Of a stretch of DNA of 64,000 bases, positions 9,729-19,649 are shown in pieces; within the stretch, counting starts at the first letter, position 1, and each line of letters begins with the position of its first letter. The stretch is taken from positions 18,610 to 82,609 of the forward strand of contig QCIL01000005.1 in the NCBI GenBank assembly GCA_003216725.1, read 5' to 3'. The DNA comes from Prochlorococcus sp. AG-402-L18. GTDB taxonomy: Bacteria; Cyanobacteriota; Cyanobacteriia; PCC-6307; Cyanobiaceae. The notes below the pieces were generated by a model that was not told the DNA's origin, did not search any database, and was given only the letters and a program-made list of their open reading frames with translations. A program made the translations under genes and the position numbers.

Positions 9729-9758
9729 TCTGATTAACTTCTACTACCATACTTCTTA

Positions 9759-10574
9759 ATGGATAATTTTGTGCCTGGTATTGTTTATTTGGTTGGAGCT
9801 GGTCCAGGAGATCCTGAGCTTTTAACCTTAAAAGCCTTACGGCTTATAAAAAATTGTGATGCCTTGATTCATGATGCTCTAATCCCTTATGAAATAATAA
9901 AAGAAGCTCAGAAAAATACAGAAATTTACAATGTTGGCAAAAGAGCAGGTAAATGTTCCGTTCCCCAGAATGAAACTAATGCTCTTATTTTAAGACTAGC
10001 AAAGCAAGGTAAAAATGTTGTAAGGCTTAAAGGAGGAGACCCATTTGTTTTTTCTAGAGGAGGTGAAGAAGTATCTTTCTTAGAAAAAAATGGGATTTTA
10101 GTTGAAATTGTTCCTGGTATAACTTCTGGTACAGCAGCTCCTGCATATTTTGGAATTCCTTTAACACATAGAGATGCCGCAAGCACCGTAACTTTTGTTA
10201 CTGGGCATGAGCATGTTGATAAGGAAAAAAAGAGCGTCAATTGGAGAGATTTAGCAAAATCTTCAGATAGCTTAGTTATTTTTATGGGTATAAAAAATAT
10301 TGAATTTATTGTCAAGGAATTAATTTTAGGCGGCTTATCTAAGAATACAAAATGTGCTGTAATCCAGGAAGCTACTTTGAAAAATCAAAAATGCTTTGTT
10401 GAGAAATTAGGTAATCTCGCAGATAAAATTAAAGATAAAGAATTTTTAGCTCCATCCATTATTATTATTGGAAAAATTGTTGAATTTAAGGTCAATAACA
10501 ATATAACTAAAGTATCTGATGTTTATTTATCAGAGATTGATAAAGTTCAACTATATAATAAATCCCAAAAGTAA
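9759..10574 (+). CDS. cobA: Uroporphyrinogen-III C-methyltransferase
   Basis: Uses two S-adenosylmethionines to turn uroporphyrinogen III into precorrin-2, the branch point to siroheme and cobalamin. The 271 residues form a single methyltransferase domain without the CysG dehydrogenase/ferrochelatase part. Motifs are YLVGAGPGDPE (10-20), VVRLKGGDPFVFSRGGEE (87-104), VPGITSGTAAPAYFGIPLTHRD (118-139, split here as two blocks PGITSG and GIPLTHRD) and FMGIKN. The 3' end overlaps the convergent pabC-like gene by 28 bp. The partial cobH at the right edge of the window acts later in the same cobalamin pathway. Confidence 0.96.
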   Translation: MDNFVPGIVYLVGAGPGDPELLTLKALRLIKNCDALIHDALIPYEIIKEAQKNTEIYNVGKRAGKCSVPQNETNALILRLAKQGKNVVRLKGGDPFVFSRGGEEVSFLEKNGILVEIVPGITSGTAAPAYFGIPLTHRDAASTVTFVTGHEHVDKEKKSVNWRDLAKSSDSLVIFMGIKNIEFIVKELILGGLSKNTKCAVIQEATLKNQKCFVEKLGNLADKIKDKEFLAPSIIIIGKIVEFKVNNNITKVSDVYLSEIDKVQLYNKSQK

Positions 10575-11374
10575 ATTGGATCGAATTTAGGTTTTAGCTT
10601 TAAATCATTAATTTGATTAATTTGTCTGCAAGATAAGCTGTTAATTGCAACTATTGTGTCATTATTTTGGAATTTTGGATAAATTAATGCTTCTTTTACA
10701 ATTTTTAATTTTAAAGCTTTAGAAACCATAATCCCCTCTAAACAGCCGCTCTTTTTTCTAGGAGTTATCCATTCATTATTTCTTTTAATTAAAAGATTAA
10801 ATGTACTTCCACAGCAAAGTTCACCTGACGTATTCAAGAGGATAGAATCATCAAATGATTTTTCATTAGCCTCTGTCAAAACTTGTATTGCCTGATTATA
10901 TGAAAATGTTTTGCATTTACTTATAAGACTGAATTCATTTATTTTTTCTCTTTGACTAATACAAACGCTTATCGGACTAAAATTTGGTTTTATTCTATAG
11001 AATTCAAGCCATAAATTATCTAAATCTTTTGTCTTTAAAGTGCTATTAATTGTTAGTTTTCGACCTTTATTTTTTCCTCTACTATAGTTTATTCTTACTG
11101 AAGCAAATTGATCATTTTTAAGCAATAACTTTCTAATTCCATCATTAATAAGTTTTCTCAAAGTTAATTTATTTATTTTGAGATTAATATTTAAAATTTT
11201 GCTACTTTTTTCTAACCTTTTTAGATGTTCATCCAAAAGAACAGGTTTGTTTTCTCTAATTAAGATGGTTTCAAAAAGGCCATCAGCAAATCTTAATCCT
11301 CTATTATTCGCTGCAATAAATATTCTATCAATATCTAACCATTCATTTTTGTACCATCCTAACGATTCTTTCAT
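10547..11374 (-). CDS. pabC: Class IV aminotransferase fold protein, probable aminodeoxychorismate lyase
   Basis: PLP enzyme of fold type IV, 275 residues. In the pabB context the best role is release of pyruvate from 4-amino-4-deoxychorismate to give p-aminobenzoate for folate. Visible marks are RFADGLFETI and the HLKRLEKS segment near the N-terminus, the presumed PLP lysine in SKCKTFSYNQA, and ELCCGSTFNLL followed by CLEGIM. The sequence is divergent from E. coli PabC, and a branched-chain or D-amino acid aminotransferase cannot be excluded by sequence. Its ATG overlaps the pabB stop as ATGA, indicating translational coupling. Confidence 0.8.
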   Translation of the reverse strand: MKESLGWYKNEWLDIDRIFIAANNRGLRFADGLFETILIRENKPVLLDEHLKRLEKSSKILNINLKINKLTLRKLINDGIRKLLLKNDQFASVRINYSRGKNKGRKLTINSTLKTKDLDNLWLEFYRIKPNFSPISVCISQREKINEFSLISKCKTFSYNQAIQVLTEANEKSFDDSILLNTSGELCCGSTFNLLIKRNNEWITPRKKSGCLEGIMVSKALKLKIVKEALIYPKFQNNDTIVAINSLSCRQINQINDLKLKPKFDPIYFWDLLYS

Positions 11375-12690
11375 TTTAAAGAATCAATTAATGGTAAAAG
11401 CTTCCACTTTAGTTCATTTGTTTCTTCTTCAGGATTGGAGTCAATAACTATTCCGCAACCAGCATATATATTAATTTTTTTGTTTTTTATTAAAAATGAT
11501 CTTATTAATATATTGCTGTCAAACTCTCCATTCCAGTCAAGTTTTAAAAATGATCCACAATATGGTCCACGTTCACATTCCTCTAATTCAAAAAGTCTCT
11601 GACATGATCTTAATTTAGGCGCTCCAGTTATAGAACCCCCAGGCCAACAAGCCTTTAATAAATCAATCCAGGTCTTTCCTTTTTTTAATTTTCCTCTGAT
11701 TACTGAAGTTAGATGATGAACTTTTAAGAAACTTTCAAGTTTTAATATTTCAGGCACGATAATACTTCCTGTTTCGCAAACTTTACTTAAATCATTCCTT
11801 ATAAGGTCGACAATCATGATATTTTCAGCTCTATCTTTTTCGTTAGTTATTAAATCGATAGCATTTAGTGCATCTTGATTTAAATCCTTATCTCTTGATC
11901 TTGTTCCTTTGATAGGTCTTGATTCTACAAAATTTTTATTGTCCATTTTTATAAATCTTTCAGGTGAGGTAGATAATACAGCCTCTTTATAATCATCAAG
12001 ATTATTTATAATTATTCCGCCAAAGGGAGCTCTTAATTTACTTCTTATTTTTAAATATATATCAAGCGGACTATAGATTTTGGAAGATTCAATTTCGCAT
12101 TTAGTTGTTAGGTTTGCTTGAAATAAATCTCCTAATGAAATTAATTTTTTTAATTTTAAAATATTTTTCTGAAATTTTTCGGCCATTTCGTCCATATTAA
12201 TTTTTGAAAAATCGAAACTTAAATTTGTTTTAATAATATTCTCATTTTCAAGAGTATTTATATTGTTGATTATCTTTTTATAATTCATTATTTCATATGA
12301 ATTTGTGCCTTCGATAATTATTTCTTTTTTTATTAAATTGCATTTAATAATTGGATCATATGATGCAATCCATAAAGTTGCCATATCAGATTTTCGCCAT
12401 GGGTTTTTTGGTTCTATGAATACCCCAGCTTCATAACTTAACCACCCTATCCAAAAGCCTTTTTTAATATTTTTTAAACTGTCAAAGGGATTATTATTTT
12501 TGTCCAAGTTGTTGATATCTCTTGATTGGATTATTTTTTTAGGTTTAATTCCTATTATTGACCATTCCCCATTCTCTTTACCATCACTGTCTAACCAAGC
12601 TAATCCTTGATCTCCAAATTGTTTTGCTAGACAATGCGTAATACGTGCTGGATCTATCCATTTATCTAGAGTTAATTTTTTTATTTTCAT
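11371..12690 (-). CDS. pabB: Aminodeoxychorismate synthase component I
   Basis: Converts chorismate, with ammonia from a glutamine amidotransferase partner, to 4-amino-4-deoxychorismate on the way to folate. 439 residues of the chorismate-binding TrpE/PabB family. The key discriminating motif is PIKGTRSRD near residue 258: the lysine is typical of PabB, where anthranilate synthases have alanine (PIAGT). Other blocks are DRAENIMIVDLIRNDL, HHLTSVIRGKL and PGGSITGAPKLRS. The amidotransferase subunit is not in the window and may be shared with TrpG. The start ATG overlaps the queC stop by four bases (ATGA) and its own stop overlaps pabC in the same way. Confidence 0.93.
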   Translation of the reverse strand: MKIKKLTLDKWIDPARITHCLAKQFGDQGLAWLDSDGKENGEWSIIGIKPKKIIQSRDINNLDKNNNPFDSLKNIKKGFWIGWLSYEAGVFIEPKNPWRKSDMATLWIASYDPIIKCNLIKKEIIIEGTNSYEIMNYKKIINNINTLENENIIKTNLSFDFSKINMDEMAEKFQKNILKLKKLISLGDLFQANLTTKCEIESSKIYSPLDIYLKIRSKLRAPFGGIIINNLDDYKEAVLSTSPERFIKMDNKNFVESRPIKGTRSRDKDLNQDALNAIDLITNEKDRAENIMIVDLIRNDLSKVCETGSIIVPEILKLESFLKVHHLTSVIRGKLKKGKTWIDLLKACWPGGSITGAPKLRSCQRLFELEECERGPYCGSFLKLDWNGEFDSNILIRSFLIKNKKINIYAGCGIVIDSNPEEETNELKWKLLPLIDSLK

Positions 12691-13361
12691 TTTTTATTTT
12701 GGTTATTTAGCCATTTTTCATAAGCAGTATTTCTAATTCTGCAACTATCACACTTGCCGCATGGTTTTGAATTACCTGAATAACAACTCCATGTCTTTTC
12801 TAAAGGCACATGATTATCTAAAGCTAATTGAATAATTTCTTCTTTATTTAATTCTAAAAGAGGTGTCCAAAGTTTTATTGGATTATTTTCTCTGCCTCTT
12901 TTGTTTGCTAGATTGGCTAATTCTTGAAATTTTTTAATGTAGTCAGGTCTGCAATCTGGATAACCAGAATAATCCAGTGCATTAACTCCTAATCCTATAA
13001 AATTAGCATCTATTGCTTCGGCGTAACTTAGTGCGACGGAAATGAATATAGTATTTCTCCCCGGAACATAAGTATTAGGAATTTTATTAGTTTGCACTCC
13101 CTTTATCGGAATATTTTTTTTAGTATCAGTTAATGATGAGCCTCCCCATAAAGACAAGTCAAGTTTAATAATTTTAAATTCTTCGATATCAAAGTGACTG
13201 GCTATTATTGCTGCAGAATTTAATTCTTTTTTATGACGTTGACCATAGTCAAATGAAAGACCAAAAATTTTAGCCTTGGATTTTTTTGCAATCCCAGTAA
13301 CTGTAGAAGAATCTAATCCTCCAGATAATAAAACTACTATTGATTTATTTTTAAGATTCAT
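12687..13361 (-). CDS. queC: 7-cyano-7-deazaguanine synthase
   Basis: ATP-dependent conversion of 7-carboxy-7-deazaguanine to preQ0, precursor of queuosine in tRNA. 224 residues. The PP-loop ATPase motif SGGLDS is at 13-18. The zinc site is the C-terminal cysteine cluster at C193, C201, C204 and C207 (CYSG, then PCGKCDSC). FGLSFDYGQRH is the usual second block. Lies six bases downstream of queE, so the two successive steps are in one unit, and is coupled to pabB by a four-base overlap. The other pathway genes (folE, queD, queF) are not in this window. Confidence 0.96.
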   Translation of the reverse strand: MNLKNKSIVVLLSGGLDSSTVTGIAKKSKAKIFGLSFDYGQRHKKELNSAAIIASHFDIEEFKIIKLDLSLWGGSSLTDTKKNIPIKGVQTNKIPNTYVPGRNTIFISVALSYAEAIDANFIGLGVNALDYSGYPDCRPDYIKKFQELANLANKRGRENNPIKLWTPLLELNKEEIIQLALDNHVPLEKTWSCYSGNSKPCGKCDSCRIRNTAYEKWLNNQNKK

Positions 13362-13367
13362 ATAATT

Positions 13368-14039
13368 TCATTTAATTTTTAGGTATTTGTGAGTTTGAAG
13401 GCTCAATTTCCAATCGGGGTTATTTTTTACGAAATCAATAGCAAGAGAAAACCCATTCTTATTGTTCCATGCTGGTTGTAAATAAAAAACTTTATCTTCT
13501 TTTTTTAAGTAATCTACGTTTTTTGAGTATTTTTGTTGTTTTAAAGTTTCTTTCTTTATTTGAATAGCAAATTCAATATCTTCTATTTCATTTATAACTA
13601 TTTTTATTTCATTACAGTTTTTTAAAAAATAATTTTTTGGAGGTGAGTGTCTTTTGGGAGATAAAGTAATCCAGTCGTAGATTCCTGATATCGAATTAAC
13701 TCCACTTGTTTCAATATGAATTTTCATTGAGTTTTGTTTTTCTCCAATTGTCATTTGTTTTATTGCTTTGCAAAAATTATCCAAGTTATGTTGTAAAGGT
13801 TCTCCGCCTGTAATAACGCAAAAAGACGCTCCTTTTTTTCTTGCAATTTTGATACGGCCTATTATTTTTTCAATTGATATAGATGGGTATTTTTTCTCAT
13901 CCCATGAATTCTTGGTATCGCACCAAGAACACCCAACTTTACAACCCGCTAATCTTATAAAAAAAGCACTTTTTCCAGCGTGATAACCTTCACCTTGTAA
14001 TGAATGAAATTGTTCGACTAAGGGTAAAAAATTTGTCAT
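13368..14039 (-). CDS. queE: 7-carboxy-7-deazaguanine synthase (radical SAM)
   Basis: Radical SAM enzyme that contracts the ring of 6-carboxytetrahydropterin to 7-carboxy-7-deazaguanine. From the ATG at 14039 it has 223 residues; a TTG four codons earlier is possible but has no support. The substrate block FHSLQGEGYHAGK is at 11-23. The [4Fe-4S]/SAM cysteines are C33, C37 and C40, in the Cx3Cx2C spacing of standard radical SAM proteins; some QueE proteins have a longer loop here. GGEPLQH follows. The gene is 26 bases downstream of pyrG and six upstream of queC. Confidence 0.94.
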   Translation of the reverse strand: MTNFLPLVEQFHSLQGEGYHAGKSAFFIRLAGCKVGCSWCDTKNSWDEKKYPSISIEKIIGRIKIARKKGASFCVITGGEPLQHNLDNFCKAIKQMTIGEKQNSMKIHIETSGVNSISGIYDWITLSPKRHSPPKNYFLKNCNEIKIVINEIEDIEFAIQIKKETLKQQKYSKNVDYLKKEDKVFYLQPAWNNKNGFSLAIDFVKNNPDWKLSLQTHKYLKIK

Positions 14040-14065
14040 TTTTTCATTCAAAAAAATAAGTAATA

Positions 14066-15676
14066 TTAATTTGATTGAGTTAACTTTTCTTGAGAGGCTT
14101 TGATTAAACCTTTAAATAAAGGATGTGGTTTGCCAGGTCTTGATAAAAATTCAGGATGATATTGACATGCCAAGAAGTAAGGATGATTTTCTAACTCAAT
14201 TAACTCTACTAATCTGCCATCTGGAGATGTACCACTAATTTTGTATCCAGAATTTAAAAAACTTTGTTTGTAGTAATTATTAAATTCGTATCTGTGTCGA
14301 TGTCTCTCATAAATAACATCTTCATTATACAATTTTTTCCCAGTTGTATTATTTGTCAATCTACATGGATAAACTCCAAGTCTCATTGTTCCACCTAAAT
14401 TAATTACATCTTCCTGTTCTGGTAATAAATGAATTACTGGATTGGGAGTTTTTGGATCTAGTTCTGAACTTGAAGCATCTGGAAGATTAGCTACATTCCT
14501 AGCCCATTCTATAACTGCACATTGCATACCAAGGCACAGACCTAAAAAGGGAATTTTATTTTCTCTTGCGAATTTAATAGCCGAAATTTTGCCATTGACT
14601 CCTCTATTTCCAAATCCTCCAGGCACGACAATTGCGTCAACTTCATTTAAATAAGTTTCTGCTGAATCTTTTTCTATCATCTCAGCGTTTACCCAATGTA
14701 AATCTAATAAAGCATGTTTTTCAATGCATGCATGTCTTAAAGCTTCAACAACGGATAAATATGCATCTCCAAGTTCAATGTATTTACCTACTAGAGCAAC
14801 CTTGATTGGAGCCCCAGGATTTCTTAGATTGTGAATAAGTTTTTCCCAATTTTTTAAATCACATTCTTTATCTTCAAGTTCTAGATACTTTAGAGTCTCT
14901 TTGCATAAACCTTCTTTTTTTAATAAGAGAGGTACGGAATAAATACTATCTGCATCTAATGCTTCTATTACAGAGTTAATATTAACTCCACAAAAACCAC
15001 TAAGCTTTTTTTTAAGACCTTCATTTATTGATTTATCACTTCGGCATACAAGCAAATCTGGCTGAATTCCAATTGATCTTAATTCTTTCACTGAATGTTG
15101 TGTGGGTTTGGTTTTTATTTCGCCAGAGGTTTTGATGTAGGGAAGTAACGTTACGTGTATGTATGCAACGTCATTCCTATTAACATCATTTTTAAATTCT
15201 CTTATTGCTTCTAAAAAAGGTAAAGATTCAATATCGCCAACTGTTCCACCAATTTCAGTAATAATAATATCGGCATTGCTGTTGGCTGCGACTCTATGAA
15301 TTCTCTCTCTTATTTCTCCTGTTATGTGAGGTATTACTTGCACAGTTCCACCGTTATAATTTCCTCTTCTTTCTTTATTAATAACTGCCTGGTAAATAGA
15401 TCCCGTAGTTACACTATTTAACCTGTTCATAGCAGTGTCAGTGAATCTTTCATAGTGACCTAAATCTAAATCTGTTTCAGCCCCATCTTCCGTTACAAAT
15501 ACTTCTCCATGTTGGAAAGGACTCATTGTTCCAGGATCAACATTTAGATATGGATCTAGTTTTAATATTGAAACACTATATCCTCTAGATTTTAATAATC
15601 TCCCTAAACTTGCCGCTACAATCCCTTTACCAATGCTAGAAACTACTCCTCCTGTGACAAAAACAAATTTTGACAT
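14066..15676 (-). CDS. pyrG: CTP synthase
   Basis: Aminates UTP to CTP with glutamine-derived ammonia. 536 residues, full length. The N-terminal synthetase domain starts with [14 protein letters not shown] and has the P-loop-like segment; [13 protein letters not shown] follows. The C-terminal class I glutamine amidotransferase carries its nucleophile at about C381 (GLCLGMQ) and the His-Glu pair in YHPEFLSRP. It begins a tight minus-strand run (pyrG, queE, queC, pabB, pabC), with 75 bp separating it from aspS upstream. The gap contains a T-rich stretch but no clear hairpin. Confidence 0.98.
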   Translation of the reverse strand: MSKFVFVTGGVVSSIGKGIVAASLGRLLKSRGYSVSILKLDPYLNVDPGTMSPFQHGEVFVTEDGAETDLDLGHYERFTDTAMNRLNSVTTGSIYQAVINKERRGNYNGGTVQVIPHITGEIRERIHRVAANSNADIIITEIGGTVGDIESLPFLEAIREFKNDVNRNDVAYIHVTLLPYIKTSGEIKTKPTQHSVKELRSIGIQPDLLVCRSDKSINEGLKKKLSGFCGVNINSVIEALDADSIYSVPLLLKKEGLCKETLKYLELEDKECDLKNWEKLIHNLRNPGAPIKVALVGKYIELGDAYLSVVEALRHACIEKHALLDLHWVNAEMIEKDSAETYLNEVDAIVVPGGFGNRGVNGKISAIKFARENKIPFLGLCLGMQCAVIEWARNVANLPDASSSELDPKTPNPVIHLLPEQEDVINLGGTMRLGVYPCRLTNNTTGKKLYNEDVIYERHRHRYEFNNYYKQSFLNSGYKISGTSPDGRLVELIELENHPYFLACQYHPEFLSRPGKPHPLFKGLIKASQEKLTQSN

Positions 15677-15751
15677 TAAATATTTTTAATTAAGCACATC
15701 CTCCTTATATTTTATTTAAACAAAAAACTTTTAGAACATCCATATATATTC

Positions 15752-17548
15752 TTATTCATCAATTGTTATTTCAATATTTAATTCTTTTAATTGTGATTTA
15801 GAGACATTTGAAGGTGCATTTGTGAGAAGACATTTTGCTTGTTGATTTTTTGGAAAAGCAATGGTTTCTCTGATTGAATCTGCACCAATGATGAGCATGG
15901 TAATACGATCTAATCCAAACGCTATTCCACCATGAGGAGGAGCACCCATTTCTAAGGCTTCTATTAAAAATCCAAATTTTTCATCAATCTCTTTATTAGT
16001 CAGTCCTACTGTTTTCAGAACCTCTCTTTGTAGGTTCGCTTCATGAATACGTAAAGAGCCTCCTCCTAACTCTAATCCATTAAGAACTAAGTCATAAGCA
16101 TTAGCTATAGAGTTCTCAATTTCTTTTTTCAAGTTTCCAGAATCTTTAGATTTAATATTTTTTGGAGAACAAAAAGGATGATGTAAAGCTTCATATCTAT
16201 TTTCCTCTTCATTTCTCTCAAACATCGGGAAATCAGTTACCCACAAAAAATTCCATTTACTTTTATCTATGAGATTTAAGTCTTTTGCGATGTATTGTCT
16301 TACTCTATCTAATGACTGGTTGACAATTTGTTTATCTCCAGCTCCCAAGAGGATTAAGTCTCCATCTTGTGCTTCTGTGATTCTTAAAATATCAGCTATA
16401 TGCTCTTCACTTAAATTATTTTTAATTGCCCCAATAGTCTCAAGCTCATCCCCTTTGACCCTTATAAAGGCCAAACCACCTGCTCCTGCATCTTGAGCTA
16501 CTTGAAAGATATCACCCCCTGGTTTAATTCTTACGTTACTAATACTTGAATTACCTCCTTTGACTGTTATGGATTTTATATAACCTCCAGACCTAATTGC
16601 CTTGGTGAAAATATTAAATCCAATATCACCTAATACTTCTCCTAAATCTTTTAATAACATTTGATATCTAGTATCTGGTCTATCAGTGCCATAATTATCC
16701 ATTGCTGCCTGCCATGACATTCTTGGAAAAGCATCATTAAAATTAATATTTAAGACTTCTTTCCATATTTTTTTTATGAGACTTTCATTAAAAGAAATAA
16801 TTTCTTCTTCACTAATAAAGCTCATCTCAATATCTAATTGAGTAAACTCTGGCTGTCTATCTGCCCTTAAGTCTTCATCACGGAAACATTTTGCGATTTG
16901 ATAATACTTATCCAGGCCTCCAACCATTAAAAGTTGTTTAAAAAGTTGTGGGGATTGAGGTAAAGCAAAAAATTCTCCATTTGAAAGACGTGCAGGAACA
17001 AGAAAATCGCGAGCACCTTCTGGAGTTGACTTTGTAAGTAATGGAGTCTCCACTTCTGTAAATCCAAAATTATCAAGAAATGCTCTTGCAACTTTAATAA
17101 TCTTATGTCTTGTTTTTAAATTTTCTAGTAATTTTCCCCTTCTTAAATCAAGGTATCTATATTTTAATCTGAGTTCCTCTTTTGTATTTTCATAATCATG
17201 TATAGATACTGGAAAAGGTAAGTTTTTTTTAATTTGGTTGAGAATTTGCAAATCTTTAATCTTAAGCTCTAACTCTCCAGTACTTAAATTGGTATTTATG
17301 GAATCTTTGGGCCTTTTATTAATGATTCCGCTAACTATTATTACTGTCTCATTTCTTAAAGTTTCTGCCTGTTTAAATAGATCTACACCATCATCGGGGT
17401 TAATTGTTATTTGTAGGAATCCACTATGGTCTCTTAAATCAATAAAAATTACACCACCATGATCTCTTCTTCTATCTACCCATCCGCATAAATTAACTAA
17501 TTTACCAATATCTGTATTATTGAGTTCTTTGCAAATTTTGTTTCTCAT
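15752..17548 (-). CDS. aspS: Aspartyl-tRNA synthetase
   Basis: Class II aminoacyl-tRNA synthetase charging tRNA-Asp. 598 residues, the bacterial type with the GAD insertion domain. The N-terminal OB-fold has [15 protein letters not shown]; the class II motif 2 region shows [18 protein letters not shown], and motif 3 is GIAFGLDRI near the C-terminus. Whether it also charges tRNA-Asn (non-discriminating form) cannot be settled here. Start ATG at 17548. The next gene upstream, gcvT, ends 55 bases away, so it may have its own promoter. Confidence 0.97.
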   Translation of the reverse strand: MRNKICKELNNTDIGKLVNLCGWVDRRRDHGGVIFIDLRDHSGFLQITINPDDGVDLFKQAETLRNETVIIVSGIINKRPKDSINTNLSTGELELKIKDLQILNQIKKNLPFPVSIHDYENTKEELRLKYRYLDLRRGKLLENLKTRHKIIKVARAFLDNFGFTEVETPLLTKSTPEGARDFLVPARLSNGEFFALPQSPQLFKQLLMVGGLDKYYQIAKCFRDEDLRADRQPEFTQLDIEMSFISEEEIISFNESLIKKIWKEVLNINFNDAFPRMSWQAAMDNYGTDRPDTRYQMLLKDLGEVLGDIGFNIFTKAIRSGGYIKSITVKGGNSSISNVRIKPGGDIFQVAQDAGAGGLAFIRVKGDELETIGAIKNNLSEEHIADILRITEAQDGDLILLGAGDKQIVNQSLDRVRQYIAKDLNLIDKSKWNFLWVTDFPMFERNEEENRYEALHHPFCSPKNIKSKDSGNLKKEIENSIANAYDLVLNGLELGGGSLRIHEANLQREVLKTVGLTNKEIDEKFGFLIEALEMGAPPHGGIAFGLDRITMLIIGADSIRETIAFPKNQQAKCLLTNAPSNVSKSQLKELNIEITIDE

Positions 17549-17603
17549 CTAAGTATGATTTATTTATCAATAACTTATAATAATTCTTTAAGGGTAAATT
17601 TAG

Positions 17604-18716
17604 TTAATAATTTTTTTTATAAAATGCTCTTTTTGTTATAACCCCTTTAAATTTTTTGCCTCTTATTAATATTTGAACTTCATTATTTATTAAGGCTTGC
17701 GAAGTATTGATGTATGCAAAAGCTATAGCTTGTTGTTTAGTTGGAGACCAACTGCCACTTGTGATAGTCCCAATATTTTCTTCACCTTTAAGAACTGCGC
17801 AACCTTTTCTTCCTATTGCTTTACCTTCTATAGAGAGACCAACTAACTTTTTTTGAATACCTAATCTTGACTGCTCTTCAAGAAATCTTCTTCCAAAGAA
17901 TTCGTGATTATTTTCTAGATGTACTAGCCAACCTAACCCTGCTTCATATGGAGAAGTTTCTTCATTTATGTCTTGACCATAAAGATGCATGCCTGCTTCA
18001 AGTCTTAGAGTATCTCTAGCTCCTAAACCACAAGGTTCAACATCTTTGGAAATTGAGAAATCCCATAAATTAATTGCTGCTTTTTTAGATAAAAGTATTT
18101 CTAGACCATTTTCCCCTGTATATCCTGTTTTTGAAAAGAAAATTTTTTCTTTAGGCGAAATATGTTCAAAAATTTTATATTCGCATCCAAAGTTAGGGAT
18201 ATGTGAGATCGAAGATTCAATCCACTCTTCAAATACATCGAATGAGTTTTTTCCTTGTAGTGCTAAAAGTACTTTGTTTGTTTTAAAGTTTGTTATCGAA
18301 ATTTCATATTTATTTAAATTATTTTTTATCCACTGAAAATCTTTTTCATATCTACTTGCATTAACTATTAACAATAATTCTGATATGTCATTTTCTTGTA
18401 TACCAAGGTCATAAATTATTAAGTCATCTATTATTCCTCCTTTATCATTGAGCATTACTGTATAAAGCCCCTGACCTTCAGAAAAGGAGTATAAATTAGT
18501 AGGAAAAAGTTTTTGAATATAATCCTTTGGATTGATTCCCTTAACAGATATCACACCCATGTGAGAAATATCAAATAATCCTGCCGAAGATCTAACTGAT
18601 TCATGCTCTTTAATTAATCCTGAAAATGATATTGGCATTTCCCAACCTGCAAAATCAACTAATTTTGCATTGGATTCAAAATATTTTGAATAAAGAGGAC
18701 TTTTTAGCAAATCCAT
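17604..18716 (-). CDS. gcvT: Aminomethyltransferase (glycine cleavage T protein)
   Basis: Transfers the methylene group from the lipoyl-bound intermediate on GcvH to tetrahydrofolate and frees ammonia. 370 residues. Folate-binding family marks: [10 protein letters not shown] near the N-terminus, FDISHMGVI, and [18 protein letters not shown] with the catalytic region, then KGCAVL and the C-terminal barrel. gcvT stands apart from gcvH-gcvP, which are about 17 kb away on the other strand. Only 50 bases separate it from speB, leaving no room for a glycine riboswitch. Confidence 0.97.
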   Translation of the reverse strand: MDLLKSPLYSKYFESNAKLVDFAGWEMPISFSGLIKEHESVRSSAGLFDISHMGVISVKGINPKDYIQKLFPTNLYSFSEGQGLYTVMLNDKGGIIDDLIIYDLGIQENDISELLLIVNASRYEKDFQWIKNNLNKYEISITNFKTNKVLLALQGKNSFDVFEEWIESSISHIPNFGCEYKIFEHISPKEKIFFSKTGYTGENGLEILLSKKAAINLWDFSISKDVEPCGLGARDTLRLEAGMHLYGQDINEETSPYEAGLGWLVHLENNHEFFGRRFLEEQSRLGIQKKLVGLSIEGKAIGRKGCAVLKGEENIGTITSGSWSPTKQQAIAFAYINTSQALINNEVQILIRGKKFKGVITKRAFYKKNY

Positions 18717-18766
18717 GAAATATTTAGTTTGTATTTAGTATTTTTACACTGTAGTTTAGAAATTTT

Positions 18767-19648
18767 TTATTGCATCTTTTCTAATGACAAAATTAAGCTT
18801 CTAAGTACTTTGGTTGCAACTATGCTACTTACTCCGCTTGTATCAATTTCTGGAGATAATTCCACAATATCTGAAGCCACAATTCTAAAGTCTTTTAAAG
18901 TTTTCAGTATTTCTTCAAAATCATTCCAAAAAAATCCTCCAGGTTCTGGAGTGCCCGTCCCTGCCAATAAACTGGGATCAAACCAATCTAAATCTATTGT
19001 TAAATAGATTGGAGACTTAGCGTATGGTAGAAGAGCTTGTTTTAACTCATATGCATTTCCGCCTGGACTAAAGTTCACTAATTGGTTGTTGTTATGCATA
19101 ATTTCAAATTCTTCCTTAGTCCCACTTCTAATTCCTACTTGCAAAATTTTCTTTTCAGGTAGCACTTCTAAGCATCTTTTCATAGTACAAGCATGACTAT
19201 GTTTATTTCCTATATATGATTCTCTTAAATCTGCATGAGCATCAAGTTGAACCAATATCAAATCTGGATATTTTTTTACTAATGCTTCAATAGCACCTCT
19301 TGTAATAGAGTGTTCGCCTCCAAGCATAATAGGACTTAGGCGTTTACTAATTAAATAATTTGTTGCTGATTTAACCGATTCAATAACGGACTTTGAGTCA
19401 TTTTTATCAATAAGTATTGATCCAAAATCAACATACATAATATCCTCTAAGTCTTTTTTTATTTTTGGACAATATGTTTCTAAACAAGAACTGACTTGTC
19501 TTATTGCTTCTGGACCAAATCTTGCTCCCGGTTTAAACGAACATGTCCCGTCATAATTAACTCCAAATATACCAATTGAGCAATTCTCAGGACTTCTTCT
19601 TGCTCCCATATAAATTGCATTTTCGTTATTAAATAAATTTTTTGTCAT
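18767..19648 (-). CDS. speB: Ureohydrolase family protein, probable agmatinase
   Basis: Binuclear metal hydrolase that cuts a guanidino group to urea; agmatine to putrescine is the likely reaction. 293 residues. Metal ligands are visible: H113 in GGEHS, D136/H138/D140 in LDAHADLR, D219/D221 in TIDLDWFDP. The neighbour speE, two bases upstream, uses putrescine, which supports agmatinase. Some cyanobacterial proteins annotated SpeB are really guanidine hydrolases, so substrate is not certain; the specificity loop is unlike arginase. It is translated from the ATG at 19648 in the mazG-speE-speB unit. Confidence 0.85.
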   Translation of the reverse strand: MTKNLFNNENAIYMGARRSPENCSIGIFGVNYDGTCSFKPGARFGPEAIRQVSSCLETYCPKIKKDLEDIMYVDFGSILIDKNDSKSVIESVKSATNYLISKRLSPIMLGGEHSITRGAIEALVKKYPDLILVQLDAHADLRESYIGNKHSHACTMKRCLEVLPEKKILQVGIRSGTKEEFEIMHNNNQLVNFSPGGNAYELKQALLPYAKSPIYLTIDLDWFDPSLLAGTGTPEPGGFFWNDFEEILKTLKDFRIVASDIVELSPEIDTSGVSSIVATKVLRSLILSLEKMQ

Positions 19649-19649
19649 C

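Noticed and set aside
17604..18766. Glycine riboswitch before gcvT
   Set aside because: Only 50 bases lie between speB and gcvT, too short for a glycine aptamer, and no such fold is seen before gcvH or gcvP.
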